Of a DNA stretch of 64,000 nt, positions 25,972 to 34,497 are shown one piece after another. Origin of the DNA: Pseudomonas bohemica (GTDB taxonomy: Bacteria > Pseudomonadota > Gammaproteobacteria > Pseudomonadales > Pseudomonadaceae); NCBI RefSeq assembly GCF_002934685.1, contig NZ_NKHL01000121.1, forward strand, positions 62,001 to 126,000. The letters run 5' to 3'. Positions within the stretch are counted from its first letter, which is position 1. Every line of letters starts with the position of its first letter. The notes beneath the pieces are model-generated. The model searched no databases, had not been told where the DNA came from, and saw only the letters and a program-made list of their open reading frames with translations. The position numbers and the translations under genes were made by a program.

Positions 25972-27777
25972 ATGCCTGACTACAAGGCCCCCTTGCGTGA
26001 TATTCGCTTCGTTCGTGACGAGCTGCTCGGCTACGAAGCGCACTATCAGAGTCTGCCAGCATGCCAGGACGCCACGCCTGACATGGTCGACGCCATTCTC
26101 GAGGAAGGCGCCAAGTTTTGTGAGCAGGTACTGGCCCCGCTGAACCGTGTCGGTGACACCGAAGGCTGCACCTGGAGCGAGTCTGGCGTTAAGACCCCGA
26201 CTGGCTTCAAAGAGGCTTACAAGCAATTCGTCGAAGGCGGCTGGCCAAGCCTGGCCCACGACGTCGCCCATGGCGGTCAAGGTCTCCCTGAGTCGCTGGG
26301 TCTGGCTGTCAGTGAAATGGTCGGCGAAGCCAACTGGTCGTGGGGCATGTACCCAGGCCTGTCCCATGGCGCGATGAACACCATCTCCGAGCACGGCACC
26401 CCTGAGCAACAGGACGCATACCTGACCAAGCTGGTTTCAGGTGAGTGGACCGGCACCATGTGCCTGACCGAACCTCATTGCGGTACTGACCTTGGCATGC
26501 TGCGCACCAAGGCCGAGCCTCAGGCTGATGGTTCGTACAAGGTTTCCGGCACCAAGATCTTCATTTCCGCTGGCGAACACGACATGGCCGATAACATCGT
26601 CCACATCGTATTGGCCCGCCTGCCCGACGCGCCTGCTGGCACCAAAGGCATTTCGTTGTTCATCGTTCCCAAGTTCCTGCCAGCCGCTGACGGCAGTGTC
26701 GGCGAGCGTAACGCGGTGAGCTGCGGTTCGCTGGAACACAAGATGGGCATCCATGGCAATGCCACCTGCGTGATGAACTTCGACAGCGCTACCGGTTTTC
26801 TGATCGGCCCGCCGAACAAGGGCCTGAACTGCATGTTCACCTTCATGAACACCGCGCGTCTGGGGACTGCGTTGCAGGGCCTGGCCCACGCTGAAATCGG
26901 CTTCCAGGGCGGTCTGAAATACGCTCGCGAGCGTTTGCAGATGCGTTCGCTGACAGGCCCCAAAGCACCGGACAAAGCCGCTGACCCGATCATCGTTCAC
27001 CCTGACGTACGTCGCATGCTGCTGACCATGAAGGCCTTCGCCGAGGGAACTCGCGCGATGGTGTACTTCACCGCCAAGCAGGTCGACATCGTCAAATACA
27101 GCGATGACGCCGACGCCAAGAAGCAGGCCGACGGCCTGTTGGCCTTCATGACCCCGATCGCCAAGGCCTTCATGACCGAAGTCGGTTTCGAATCCGCCAA
27201 CCATGGCGTGCAGATCTACGGCGGCCACGGCTTCATCGCCGAGTGGGGCATGGAGCAGAACGTTCGCGACAGCCGCATCTCAATGCTGTACGAAGGCACC
27301 ACCGGCGTTCAGGCTCTGGATTTGCTGGGTCGTAAAGTGCTGATGACTCAGGGCGAAGCGCTTAAAGGCTTCACCAAGATCGTCCACAAGTTCTGTCAGT
27401 CGCAGGAAGGCAATCAAGCGGTCAGCGAATTCGTTACGCCGTTGGCTGCGTTGAACAAAGAGTGGGGCGACCTGACCATGAAGGTCGGCATGGCCGCCAT
27501 GAAGGATCGCGAAGAAGTCGGTGCCGCTTCCGTGGATTACCTGATGTTCTCCGGCTACGTGTGCCTGGCATACTTCTGGGCCGACATGGCTCGTGTTGCG
27601 GCCGAAAAACTGGCTGCCGGCACCAGCGAAGAAGCCTTCTACACCGCCAAGCTACAGACGGCGCGCTTTTACTTCCAACGCATCCTGCCGCGTACCCGCA
27701 CTCACGTCGCGGCGATGCTGTCGGGCGCCAATAACTTGATGGACATGAACGAAGAGCACTTCGGTCTGGCTTACTAA
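25972..27777 (+). CDS. Acyl-CoA dehydrogenase (long DmdC/FadE-like form), copy 1
   Basis: The 601-residue flavoprotein has the N-terminal MPDYKAPLRDIRFV extension and the C-terminal extra domain of the 600-residue class. CLTEPHCGTDLG, KVSGTKIFISAGEHD and the catalytic YEGT glutamate (E441) are present. It oxidises an acyl-CoA to the trans-2-enoyl-CoA with FAD and passes electrons to ETF. ATG 25972 is preceded by AGAGG; the upstream open frame is the regulated leader. PsrA control suggests a medium or long-chain substrate. A paralogue lies 1.8 kb downstream. Confidence 0.94.
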   Translation: MPDYKAPLRDIRFVRDELLGYEAHYQSLPACQDATPDMVDAILEEGAKFCEQVLAPLNRVGDTEGCTWSESGVKTPTGFKEAYKQFVEGGWPSLAHDVAHGGQGLPESLGLAVSEMVGEANWSWGMYPGLSHGAMNTISEHGTPEQQDAYLTKLVSGEWTGTMCLTEPHCGTDLGMLRTKAEPQADGSYKVSGTKIFISAGEHDMADNIVHIVLARLPDAPAGTKGISLFIVPKFLPAADGSVGERNAVSCGSLEHKMGIHGNATCVMNFDSATGFLIGPPNKGLNCMFTFMNTARLGTALQGLAHAEIGFQGGLKYARERLQMRSLTGPKAPDKAADPIIVHPDVRRMLLTMKAFAEGTRAMVYFTAKQVDIVKYSDDADAKKQADGLLAFMTPIAKAFMTEVGFESANHGVQIYGGHGFIAEWGMEQNVRDSRISMLYEGTTGVQALDLLGRKVLMTQGEALKGFTKIVHKFCQSQEGNQAVSEFVTPLAALNKEWGDLTMKVGMAAMKDREEVGAASVDYLMFSGYVCLAYFWADMARVAAEKLAAGTSEEAFYTAKLQTARFYFQRILPRTRTHVAAMLSGANNLMDMNEEHFGLAY

Positions 27778-27798
27778 GACGCCCGCCGGTTTTACCTC

Positions 27799-27833
27799 AA
27801 AGCCGCTTGTCCTCCGGGGCGAGCGGCTTTTTT
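27799..27833 (+). terminator. Intrinsic terminator of acyl-CoA dehydrogenase 1
   Basis: AAAGCCGCT and AGCGGCTTT pair around a 14-base loop and are followed by TTTTTTG, a textbook Rho-independent terminator. Confidence 0.85.
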
Positions 27834-27855
27834 GTGTCGACGCATTGGCTCGAAT

Positions 27856-27944
27856 TGTAGGGGCGCGTCTGTCCGCGATGCATGGGTACATCCTCCGCAG
27901 ATCTGCCGGATATGAGTGCAATCGCGGGCAAGCGTGCTTCTACA
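27856..27944. repeat. REP doublet, GCGCGCTTGCCCGCGAT family (left unit diverged)
   Basis: Left unit TGTAGGGGCGCGTCTGTCCG is altered; right unit ATCGCGGGCAAGCGTGCTTC is closer to consensus. They lie in the 313-base gap between acyl-CoA dehydrogenase 1 and the cyclase gene. Beyond the terminator and this REP pair, the gap shows nothing else. Confidence 0.75.
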
Positions 27945-28090
27945 GGATTTGTATCGCGCCGCTCGTCTCGCGAACGGCTGAATAACGGTGACCCATCTCA
28001 CATTTTTTCTCATCTAACCTGTTATCCGGCCGATACAGGCACAATGCCATTCAGTTTAGATACGCTCTTCACGGGTAGGAGACAGTCCTC

Positions 28091-29386
28091 TTGCTGCGCG
28101 CTTCAGCTGCACGCCTCAGCCATTTTCTACCGTCACTGGCGTTATTGATCGCCGGGCTCGCGGCTACGTACGTGAAGGACCTCAACGTATTCTTCACCTC
28201 ACTGTTCAACGTGTTGCCAACCCTGGTTCTATTACTCGGCGGTGCGTATTGCGGCGTTTACAAACGTCAGCGCGAACTGTTTCTGATGATTACCGTGTAC
28301 ATCGCTTACTTCCTGCTCGATACGCAGACCGATTACTACCGCGACAATGGAAAAGTCCGAGAAGACGCTGCAGTAGTGTTCCACCTCTGTTGTCTGTTGC
28401 TGCCAGTGATGTTCGGCCTGTTCGCGGCATGGGAAGAACGCACGCATCTGTTTCAGGATCTTGTGGCGCGCCTCGCTGTGCTTATTGCCGTCGGAAGCGT
28501 CGCGCTGGGGTTGGAGCAGAGCTTCCCGGAAAGTCTGCTCGGCTTGCTGGCCGACATTCGCTGGCCTTCATTGCATTTCGAATGGATGAGCCTGATCCAG
28601 CTCTCCTACGCGACCTTCCTCATCGCGTTTACCGTGCTGATCATCCAATACATCCGTAAGCCCAGACCCTTGCATGCCGCGCAGTTGATCGGCTTGCTCG
28701 GTCTGTTCTGGGCCTTGCCGAAAACCTTCATCCTGCCGTTTACGCTGAACATCATGTGCAGCCAGGTGATGCTGATGATCGCCTCGGCGGTCGCCCATGA
28801 GGCTTATCAAATGGCCTTCCGCGACGAGCTGACCGGATTGCCGGGCCGACGCGCGCTCAACGAACGGATGCAACGCCTGGGTCGCACTTACGTGCTGGCG
28901 ATGAGTGATGTCGACCATTTCAAGAAATTCAACGACACCCACGGCCACGATGTCGGTGACCAGGTATTGCGGCTGGTGGCGAGCAAGTTGTCGAAGATCA
29001 GCAACGGCGGCGGGCGCGCGTATCGTTACGGCGGCGAAGAGTTCGCTATCGTTTTTGCGGGCAAGACCCTGGAAGAATGCATGCCGCATTTGGAGGCCAT
29101 CCGCGAAACCATCGCCAACTACGCTATCCATTTACGTAATCCGGACAACCGACCACAGGACGATCAGCAAGGTCGTCAGCGTCGCGCCGGTTCCCAGGCT
29201 TCGACGGTTTCGGTAACGGTCAGCATGGGGGTCGCCGAACGACAGCCTGAACACCGCAATCCCGAAGAAGTGCTCAAAGCGGCTGACCAAGCGCTTTATG
29301 CTGCCAAAGGTGCAGGCCGAAATTGCGTGATCGCCTACGGTCAGATTAACAAACGCGGCGCTGTACGAATGGCTGCGGCTAGCTGA
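28091..29386 (+). CDS. Membrane diguanylate cyclase (GGDEF)
   Basis: The 431-residue protein has about six to seven N-terminal membrane helices (residues 10-235) and a cytosolic GGDEF domain (from about 240). The active site is GGEEF with an intact SDVDHFKKFND metal-binding loop, so it should make cyclic di-GMP. No RxxD inhibition site precedes the GGEEF, unlike many cyclases, so product feedback is not expected. A long insertion (DNRPQDDQQGRQRRAGSQAS) splits the domain near its end. The start is uncertain: TTG 28091 is used with TAGGAG upstream, but CTG 28094 or others are possible. It stands between two acyl-CoA dehydrogenases. Confidence 0.85.
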   Translation: MLRASAARLSHFLPSLALLIAGLAATYVKDLNVFFTSLFNVLPTLVLLLGGAYCGVYKRQRELFLMITVYIAYFLLDTQTDYYRDNGKVREDAAVVFHLCCLLLPVMFGLFAAWEERTHLFQDLVARLAVLIAVGSVALGLEQSFPESLLGLLADIRWPSLHFEWMSLIQLSYATFLIAFTVLIIQYIRKPRPLHAAQLIGLLGLFWALPKTFILPFTLNIMCSQVMLMIASAVAHEAYQMAFRDELTGLPGRRALNERMQRLGRTYVLAMSDVDHFKKFNDTHGHDVGDQVLRLVASKLSKISNGGGRAYRYGGEEFAIVFAGKTLEECMPHLEAIRETIANYAIHLRNPDNRPQDDQQGRQRRAGSQASTVSVTVSMGVAERQPEHRNPEEVLKAADQALYAAKGAGRNCVIAYGQINKRGAVRMAAAS

Positions 29387-29412
29387 CGGTTCCATGTTGT
29401 TTTTGTGTCGTC

Positions 29413-29443
29413 AAAGGCCTTCACGATCAGGTGAGGGCTTTTT
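29413..29443 (+). terminator. Terminator of the cyclase gene
   Basis: AAAGGCCTTCAC and GTGAGGGCTTT form a stem with one imperfection, followed by TTT. Confidence 0.6.
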
Positions 29444-29608
29444 GATTTCTGCTTTAGTTTTGTGACCGATTGTGTATTTTTGGTCACTACTTGACCCTAT
29501 GTGTCGCAAATGGTGTTCCTGTACACTCGGATTCACTGACACATTGATACTGCACGCTGTACGCGGTGTCTCATTTCCGGGTATCTGTTGCTGTTTGCGA
29601 GGTTTGCC

Positions 29609-31387
29609 ATGGCTGACTACAAAGCGCCTTTGCGCGATATGCGCTTCGTCCTCAATGAAGTGTTCGAAGTCTCCCGACTCTGGGCTACGTTGCCGGAATT
29701 GTCCGAGGCAGTGGATGCCGAAACCGTCGAAGCGATTCTCGAAGAGGCAGGCAAGGTCACCAGCAAATCCGTGGCCCCACTCAGTCGCGCGGCCGATGAA
29801 GAAGGTTGCCACTGGAATGACACCGTGGTGACCACGCCGCAAGGCTTCGTCAAGGCGTACCAGACCTACGCCGAGGGTGGCTGGGTTGGCGTTGGCGGCA
29901 ATCCGGCGTTCGGCGGCATGGGCATGCCCAAGGCGGTTTCCGCTCAGGTCGAAGAAATGGTCAATTCCTCGAGTCTGGCGTTCGGCCTGTACCCGATGTT
30001 GACCTCCGGCGCCTGCGTTTCGATCAACACCCATGCCAGTGAAGACCTCAAAGCCACTTACCTGCCCAACCTCTACGCCGGGATCTGGGCCGGTTCCATG
30101 TGCCTGACCGAAGCGCACGCTGGCACTGACCTGGGGATCATTCGCACCAAAGCCGAGCCGCAAGCAAACGGTTCCTACAAGATTACGGGCACCAAGATCT
30201 TCATCACCGGCGGCGAGCACGATCTCACCGAGAACATCATTCATCTGGTGCTGGCCAAGCTGCCGGATGCACCCGCTGGCCCGAAAGGCATTTCGCTGTT
30301 CCTGGTGCCGAAATTCTTCGTGAATGGCGACGGCAGCCTGGGCGCGCGCAATACCGTGTCCTGTGGCTCCATCGAGCACAAAATGGGGATTCAGGCCTCC
30401 GCCACGTGCGTGATGAACTTCGATCAGGCCGAGGGTTATCTGGTCGGCGAGCCGAACAAAGGGCTGGCGGCGATGTTCACAATGATGAACTACGAGCGCC
30501 TGGGCGTGGGTATTCAAGGTCTGGCCTCCGGCGAGCGCTCTTACCAGAACGCCATCGAATATGCCCGCGATCGCCTGCAGAGCCGTGCTCCGACCGGCGC
30601 GCAGTCCAAGGACACCATCGCCGACCCGATCATCGTTCATCCCGACGTGCGTCGCATGTTGCTGACCATGAAAGCGCTGAATGAAGGCGGCCGTGCGTTT
30701 TCGACATATGTGGCCTTGCAGCTGGATACCGCCAAATTCAGCGAGGACGCCGATGTGCGCCAGCGCGCCGATGGGTTGGTTGCGCTGCTGACGCCGGTGG
30801 CCAAGGCTTTCCTGACCGACATGGGGCTCGATACCACTGTCCTGGGCCAGCAAGTGTTCGGCGGTCACGGCTACATCCGTGAGTGGGGCCAGGAGCAACT
30901 GGTTCGTGACGTGCGCATCACCCAGATTTACGAAGGCACGAACGGCATCCAGGCGCTGGACCTGATGGGCCGCAAAATCGTCGGCAGCGGCGGTGCGCAT
31001 TACCGCTTGTTCTCCGACGAAGTACGCGCATTCGTCGCAGCGTCTGACCCGTCGCTGAACGAATTCACCAGGCCACTGAGCACTGCGCTGACAATACTGG
31101 ATGAATTGACTGACTGGGTACTGGACCGCGCGCGGAACAATCCCAACGAGATTGGCGCCGCTTCCGTCGAGTACCTGCATGTTTTTGGCTACACGGCCTA
31201 CGCCTACATGTGGGCAATGTCGGCCAAGGCAGCGATTGGCAAAGAAACTCAAGACGACTTCTACGCCAGCAAACTGGGCACTGCGCGGTTCTATTTCGCA
31301 CGCCTGCTGCCGCGAATTCAGTCGCTTGCAGCGTCGGTCAAGGCTGGCAGTGAGTCGCTGTATCTGCTGGACGCGTCACAATTCTGA
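29609..31387 (+). CDS. Acyl-CoA dehydrogenase (long DmdC/FadE-like form), copy 2
   Basis: The 592-residue protein is collinear with copy 1 through most of its length (ADYKAPLRDMRFV, GTKIFITGGEHD, ADPIIVHPDVRRMLLTMKA) and has its own YEGT glutamate (E442). It should be another FAD-dependent acyl-CoA dehydrogenase with a different chain-length preference. ATG 29609 has GAGG seven bases upstream. No PsrA box was seen upstream. The stop lies ten bases before the GacA box of rsmY. Confidence 0.94.
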   Translation: MADYKAPLRDMRFVLNEVFEVSRLWATLPELSEAVDAETVEAILEEAGKVTSKSVAPLSRAADEEGCHWNDTVVTTPQGFVKAYQTYAEGGWVGVGGNPAFGGMGMPKAVSAQVEEMVNSSSLAFGLYPMLTSGACVSINTHASEDLKATYLPNLYAGIWAGSMCLTEAHAGTDLGIIRTKAEPQANGSYKITGTKIFITGGEHDLTENIIHLVLAKLPDAPAGPKGISLFLVPKFFVNGDGSLGARNTVSCGSIEHKMGIQASATCVMNFDQAEGYLVGEPNKGLAAMFTMMNYERLGVGIQGLASGERSYQNAIEYARDRLQSRAPTGAQSKDTIADPIIVHPDVRRMLLTMKALNEGGRAFSTYVALQLDTAKFSEDADVRQRADGLVALLTPVAKAFLTDMGLDTTVLGQQVFGGHGYIREWGQEQLVRDVRITQIYEGTNGIQALDLMGRKIVGSGGAHYRLFSDEVRAFVAASDPSLNEFTRPLSTALTILDELTDWVLDRARNNPNEIGAASVEYLHVFGYTAYAYMWAMSAKAAIGKETQDDFYASKLGTARFYFARLLPRIQSLAASVKAGSESLYLLDASQF

Positions 31388-31397
31388 CAACTCAGGC

Positions 31398-31423
31398 GTT
31401 GTGTAAGCATTTGCTTACACAAC
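31398..31423. promoter_or_regulatory. GacA box (upstream activating sequence) of rsmY
   Basis: A perfect 26-base palindrome, arms GTTGTGTAAGCA / TGCTTACACAAC around TT, contains TGTAAG-CATTTG-CTTACA at 31401-31418. This is the GacA-binding consensus TGTAAG-N6-CTTACA found upstream of Rsm small RNAs. It sits about 65 bases before the expected RNA start. Confidence 0.88.
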
Positions 31424-31474
31424 GTGCTGACATTTAGCTATATCGCATTATAGGATCCAAAGTTAATCTACACA

Positions 31475-31600
31475 CATGGACGCCGCGCAGGATGCGCAAA
31501 CAGACAACATGGACACGTAGGAATGCCTGCCAGGACGGCGGGAGGAAAGGGAAGTCAAAGGGAAACAGTCTGGAAAACCTCGCTTCGGCGGGGTTTTCTT
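31475..31600 (+). ncRNA. rsmY: RsmY-type small RNA (CsrA/RsmA-titrating)
   Basis: This non-coding stretch has about ten GGA motifs in some 100 bases (ATGGAC twice, GCGCAGGATGCGC and GCCAGGACGGC stem-loops with the motif in the loop, GGGAGGAAAGGGA). It ends in a strong terminator (AAAACCTCGC-TTCG-GCGGGGTTTT, then CTTTT) at 31574-31600. RsmY-class RNAs bind and sequester RsmA/RsmE, lifting translational repression of secondary metabolism and biofilm genes. The perfect GacA box lies about 65 bases upstream, and a TAATCT -10-like hexamer at 31464 places the start near 31475. Predicted length of about 120 nt fits RsmY/RsmX. From memory, P. aeruginosa rsmY also lies next to the LysR-MOSC-aminotransferase genes, which favours rsmY over rsmX/rsmZ. 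Confidence 0.87.
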
Positions 31601-31630
31601 TTATCTGCGGCCTGTAAATTCGTCGCCCCT

Positions 31631-32539
31631 TCAAAGCCCGTCCAACGATGTTGGCTTGGGGTTCTCCACTTCATCGAGCACAGATTTGAGCAGCTCCAGC
31701 GTCGCTTGTTGTCTTTGTGCATCTCGATACACTAGCCCGATCTGCAGCGGCACTCGCGGTTCACTCAACGGTTTCCACAGCAGCTCTTCGTTTTCCTGAA
31801 TATCCTGAGCGCGCCCCGGCAGCACGGTTGCCAGCTTCATATGCGCCAGACTGTCGAGAATCCCCGCCATATTGTTCAGCTCAGCCTGTACGTGAGGGCG
31901 ACGGCCCAGATTGCTCAGTTGCGTCTGCCAGATCTGCCGCACCTGAAACTCTTCCCCGAGCAACAACATTGGCAGTTCGGCGGCCTGGCTCATCGAGACC
32001 TTTTTGAATTCGCGTAGCGGATGATTCCCCGGGATGACCAGCTTGAGTTCATCTTCGTACAGCACCATGCCGTGCAGACCTGGCTGGCGCGGCGGCAAAT
32101 AACTGATGCCGATATCCAGCGAGCCGTTGAGCAGCCGCCGCTCGATTTCCATCGCGCTCAACTCGTAGATTTGCACCACCAGATGTGGCTGGGCCTTGCG
32201 CACATGTTCGAGCATCTGCGGCACCAGGCTCGAATGCACGGTTTGCATTACGCCGATGGCCAGCGTCCTTTGCGATTGGCCCTTGAAGTTGCGCAGCGCG
32301 TCGCGAGCGCGCTGCATGCCTTCGAGCAGCGGCACTGCATGGTTGTACAACGTGTGCGCAGCGAGGGTCGGCAGCAGGCGTTTGCTGCTGCGCTCGAACA
32401 GGCTGACGTCCTGGCTGTGTTCGAGCAGGCGAATCTGCTGCGACAGCGCCGGTTGCGACAGGGAAAGGCGCTCGGCGGCGCGTCCCACGTGGCCTTCTTC
32501 GTAGACCGCGACGAAATAACGCAGTTGGCGGAAATCCAT
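31631..32539 (-). CDS. LysR-family transcriptional regulator
   Basis: The 302-residue protein has an N-terminal winged helix-turn-helix (LRYFVAVYEEGHVGRAAERLSLSQPALSQQIRLLE) and a substrate-binding effector domain. Its sequence resembles CynR-type regulators. It is convergent with rsmY (30 bases between the RNA terminator and the gene end) and divergent from the MOSC gene, so control of the latter is plausible. The target and coinducer are unknown. Confidence 0.92.
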   Translation of the reverse strand: MDFRQLRYFVAVYEEGHVGRAAERLSLSQPALSQQIRLLEHSQDVSLFERSSKRLLPTLAAHTLYNHAVPLLEGMQRARDALRNFKGQSQRTLAIGVMQTVHSSLVPQMLEHVRKAQPHLVVQIYELSAMEIERRLLNGSLDIGISYLPPRQPGLHGMVLYEDELKLVIPGNHPLREFKKVSMSQAAELPMLLLGEEFQVRQIWQTQLSNLGRRPHVQAELNNMAGILDSLAHMKLATVLPGRAQDIQENEELLWKPLSEPRVPLQIGLVYRDAQRQQATLELLKSVLDEVENPKPTSLDGL

Positions 32540-32641
32540 AAGTGTTGCTTATCGAAATGGCTGGAAAATCGAAATGGTCGTTTAAGCGGTTGGCGCATAG
32601 TCTACGCCCAATTCACAGGCGTCACAGGGCCGTAAAGCGCA

Positions 32642-33340
32642 ATGAACAGTGTTCAGGTCGATGGTGTTTACATAGGTAAAGCGAAAAATCTGGGTCAAGG
32701 ATTGATCAGCGATATCGACAAGCACCGAGTGGACCGACGCTTATGGCTATGGCCGCAAGGACTTGGCAGTGACGAGCACGGCGATCCACGCTTCCACACC
32801 GGCCCCGAACGCGCCTTGCATCACTATCCTGCCGAGCATTACGCCTACTGGCTCAAGCACTACCCGGACATCGACTGGTGCGCGCCGGCGTTCGGCGAGA
32901 ATCTGTCTTCCCACGGGCTGACTGAAGAACATGTGTGCCTGGGCGACATGTTTCGCTGGGGCGGCGCGCTGCTGCAAATCAGCCAACCGCGCTCACCGTG
33001 CTATCGGCTGAGCAACCGCTGGGGTATTGAAGAGCTCCCCCAACACGCGCAGGACACCGGCCGTTGCGGCTGGTTTTATCGCGTGCTCAAGCCCGGTTTC
33101 GTCAGCCCCGAGGATACTTTCGAGCTGATCCAGCGCAGCTATCCCGGCTTGACCGTGGCGTGGGCGCTGCGCAGTTTTTATCAGGAGCCTCTGGAGCATT
33201 CCGGCCTGAAGAAACTGGTCGATTGCCCGGCGCTGTCTTCCCGCTGGCGCGACATCGCCTTGAAACGCCTGCGCACCGGTCGGATAGAGGACTGGAGCGA
33301 TCGTTTGCTCGGCCTGCCGTTGGAAGGGTTGCGCGCATGA
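32642..33340 (+). CDS. MOSC domain protein (YiiM-like)
   Basis: The 232-residue protein has the MOSC fold with FGENLSSHGLTEEHVCLGDMFRWG and the conserved cysteine in PRSPCYRLSNRWG near residue 120. MOSC proteins handle molybdenum cofactor sulfur chemistry or bind Moco; YiiM-type members take part in reductive detoxification of N-hydroxylated compounds. Its TGA stop overlaps the ATG of the next gene. The ribosome site is weak. It is divergent from a LysR regulator. Confidence 0.9.
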   Translation: MNSVQVDGVYIGKAKNLGQGLISDIDKHRVDRRLWLWPQGLGSDEHGDPRFHTGPERALHHYPAEHYAYWLKHYPDIDWCAPAFGENLSSHGLTEEHVCLGDMFRWGGALLQISQPRSPCYRLSNRWGIEELPQHAQDTGRCGWFYRVLKPGFVSPEDTFELIQRSYPGLTVAWALRSFYQEPLEHSGLKKLVDCPALSSRWRDIALKRLRTGRIEDWSDRLLGLPLEGLRA

Positions 33341-34032
33341 ATCTGTTCAAGCTGCTGCGCAATACCGAAACCGAAAATGAAGTCGGCGAGCAGCCCGCTT
33401 TGCTGTCTCCTTTGCAGCGCCTGCGCCAACGGACCTGCAGCGACCAGGCCGGCTTGTTCGTCGCCGAGCATGATGCATTCGCCGCAGCCATGACGCTGGC
33501 GCGCAAATGGGGCGAGCTTCATCGGCGGGGCGAATGCGGCGTGGTGGTGGCCAGCGGTGGGCGTTTCGAGGGTTTGATCGAGTCGATGGCCAGCCACTTC
33601 TGCCGAGTGCCATTCAACGACCTGCTGGCCATGGATGCGGCCGTCGATTCCCGAACCGTGGCGATCATTCTCGAGCCAATCCAGGGTGAGAGCGTCGTGA
33701 CGCCTGCCTCCCACGCTTACGTACAGGGCGTGGAAAAGCTCTGCCGCGAGTTGAACATGCTGCTGATCTTCAGCGAAGCGCGCGGCACGATCGGCCAGCA
33801 CGGCGGCCTGTTATGCGAAGACACCTACGGCGCGCGCGCCGATATCGTCGTGCTGGGTGACCACTCCAATCGCAGCCCGCGAAGCTCGGCATTGCTCGCG
33901 CGGGGCCATGCCTGCACAGCGCGGATCGAAGAACTGCCAGGCTTCGTTCAGGAGCCGATCTCTCGTCCCACCCGCATCGCTGCGCCCGTCAAAGCGCAGC
34001 GACAGTCTGTCCCGAGCGGCCTGATGGCTTGA
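33337..34032 (+). CDS. Shrunken class III aminotransferase-like protein lacking the PLP lysine
   Basis: The 231-residue protein resembles the central part of ArgD-type class III aminotransferases. AEHDAFAAAMTLARKW matches the region after the phosphate-binding loop, and AIILEPIQGESVVTPASHAY and LLIFSEARGTIGQHGGLL match the EPIQGEGG and IFDEVQ blocks. Full enzymes have about 400 residues. After ADIVVLGDHSN the catalytic lysine block is missing (no K), and the aspartate of the DE pair is Ser (FSEA), so PLP chemistry is unlikely. The ATG overlaps the MOSC stop (ATGA), implying coupling. It may be a regulatory or scaffold protein, or decaying. The ArgD relation is by eye. Confidence 0.75.
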   Translation: MNLFKLLRNTETENEVGEQPALLSPLQRLRQRTCSDQAGLFVAEHDAFAAAMTLARKWGELHRRGECGVVVASGGRFEGLIESMASHFCRVPFNDLLAMDAAVDSRTVAIILEPIQGESVVTPASHAYVQGVEKLCRELNMLLIFSEARGTIGQHGGLLCEDTYGARADIVVLGDHSNRSPRSSALLARGHACTARIEELPGFVQEPISRPTRIAAPVKAQRQSVPSGLMA

Positions 34033-34077
34033 ACCGGACGTGCCGCGACCTCATACCGTCTTGCGTTATTTACGCTT

Positions 34078-34115
34078 CGCCCCGCACCGGAAACCTGGGT
34101 GCGGGGCGTTTTTTT
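34078..34115 (+). terminator. Terminator after the aminotransferase-like gene
   Basis: CGCCCCGCACC and GGTGCGGGGCG, perfect 11-base arms around a nine-base loop, followed by seven Ts. Confidence 0.9.
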
Positions 34116-34224
34116 GTCCGCGGGTGATAGCTCGATGATAGGGGCAGTGGAACCCCTGTAATGGCGCAGGGTCGATTAGCTGTGTGGCCCGAATTGGCCA
34201 TCGTCCCAATCAGGAGCTCCACCC

Positions 34225-34386
34225 ATGGACATCATCCGCATCATCATCGCCATCCTGCTGCCACCCCTGGGCGTGTTCCTGCAAGTCGGCTTCGCCGGTG
34301 CCTTCTGGCTCAACATCCTGCTGACCCTGCTGGGGTACTTCCCCGGCATCATCCATGCCGTTTACATCATCGCCAGCCGCAAGTAA
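34225..34386 (+). CDS. Pmp3/YqaE (UPF0057) family small membrane protein
   Basis: A 53-residue protein (MDIIRIIIAILLPPLGVFLQ...) has two membrane helices with the family PPLGVF and short inter-helix loop NILLTLLGYFPGIIHAVYII. Pmp3/YqaE proteins of the inner membrane influence membrane potential and salt stress in yeast and bacteria. It has AGGAG nine bases upstream of the ATG. It stands alone between a terminator and a REP pair. Confidence 0.9.
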   Translation: MDIIRIIIAILLPPLGVFLQVGFAGAFWLNILLTLLGYFPGIIHAVYIIASRK

Positions 34387-34410
34387 GCCGACTCACGCAA
34401 GCGCATCAAC

Positions 34411-34497
34411 GTAGGAGCGCGCTTGCCCGCGATCTCGGTCTGTCAGTCACAGCACTTGATTTCGGCAGATCGCTATCGCAGGCGAGCGCGCTTCTAT
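34411..34497. repeat. REP doublet, GTAGGAGCGCGCTTGCCCGCGAT family
   Basis: Left unit GTAGGAGCGCGCTTGCCCGC at 34411 is consensus; the right unit ATCGCAGGCGAGCGCGCTTC is slightly diverged. It follows the Pmp3 gene. Confidence 0.85.

Noticed and set aside
29411..31252. Minus-strand open frame of 613 codons opposite acyl-CoA dehydrogenase 2
   Set aside because: It is the complement of an obvious acyl-CoA dehydrogenase and has no family motifs.
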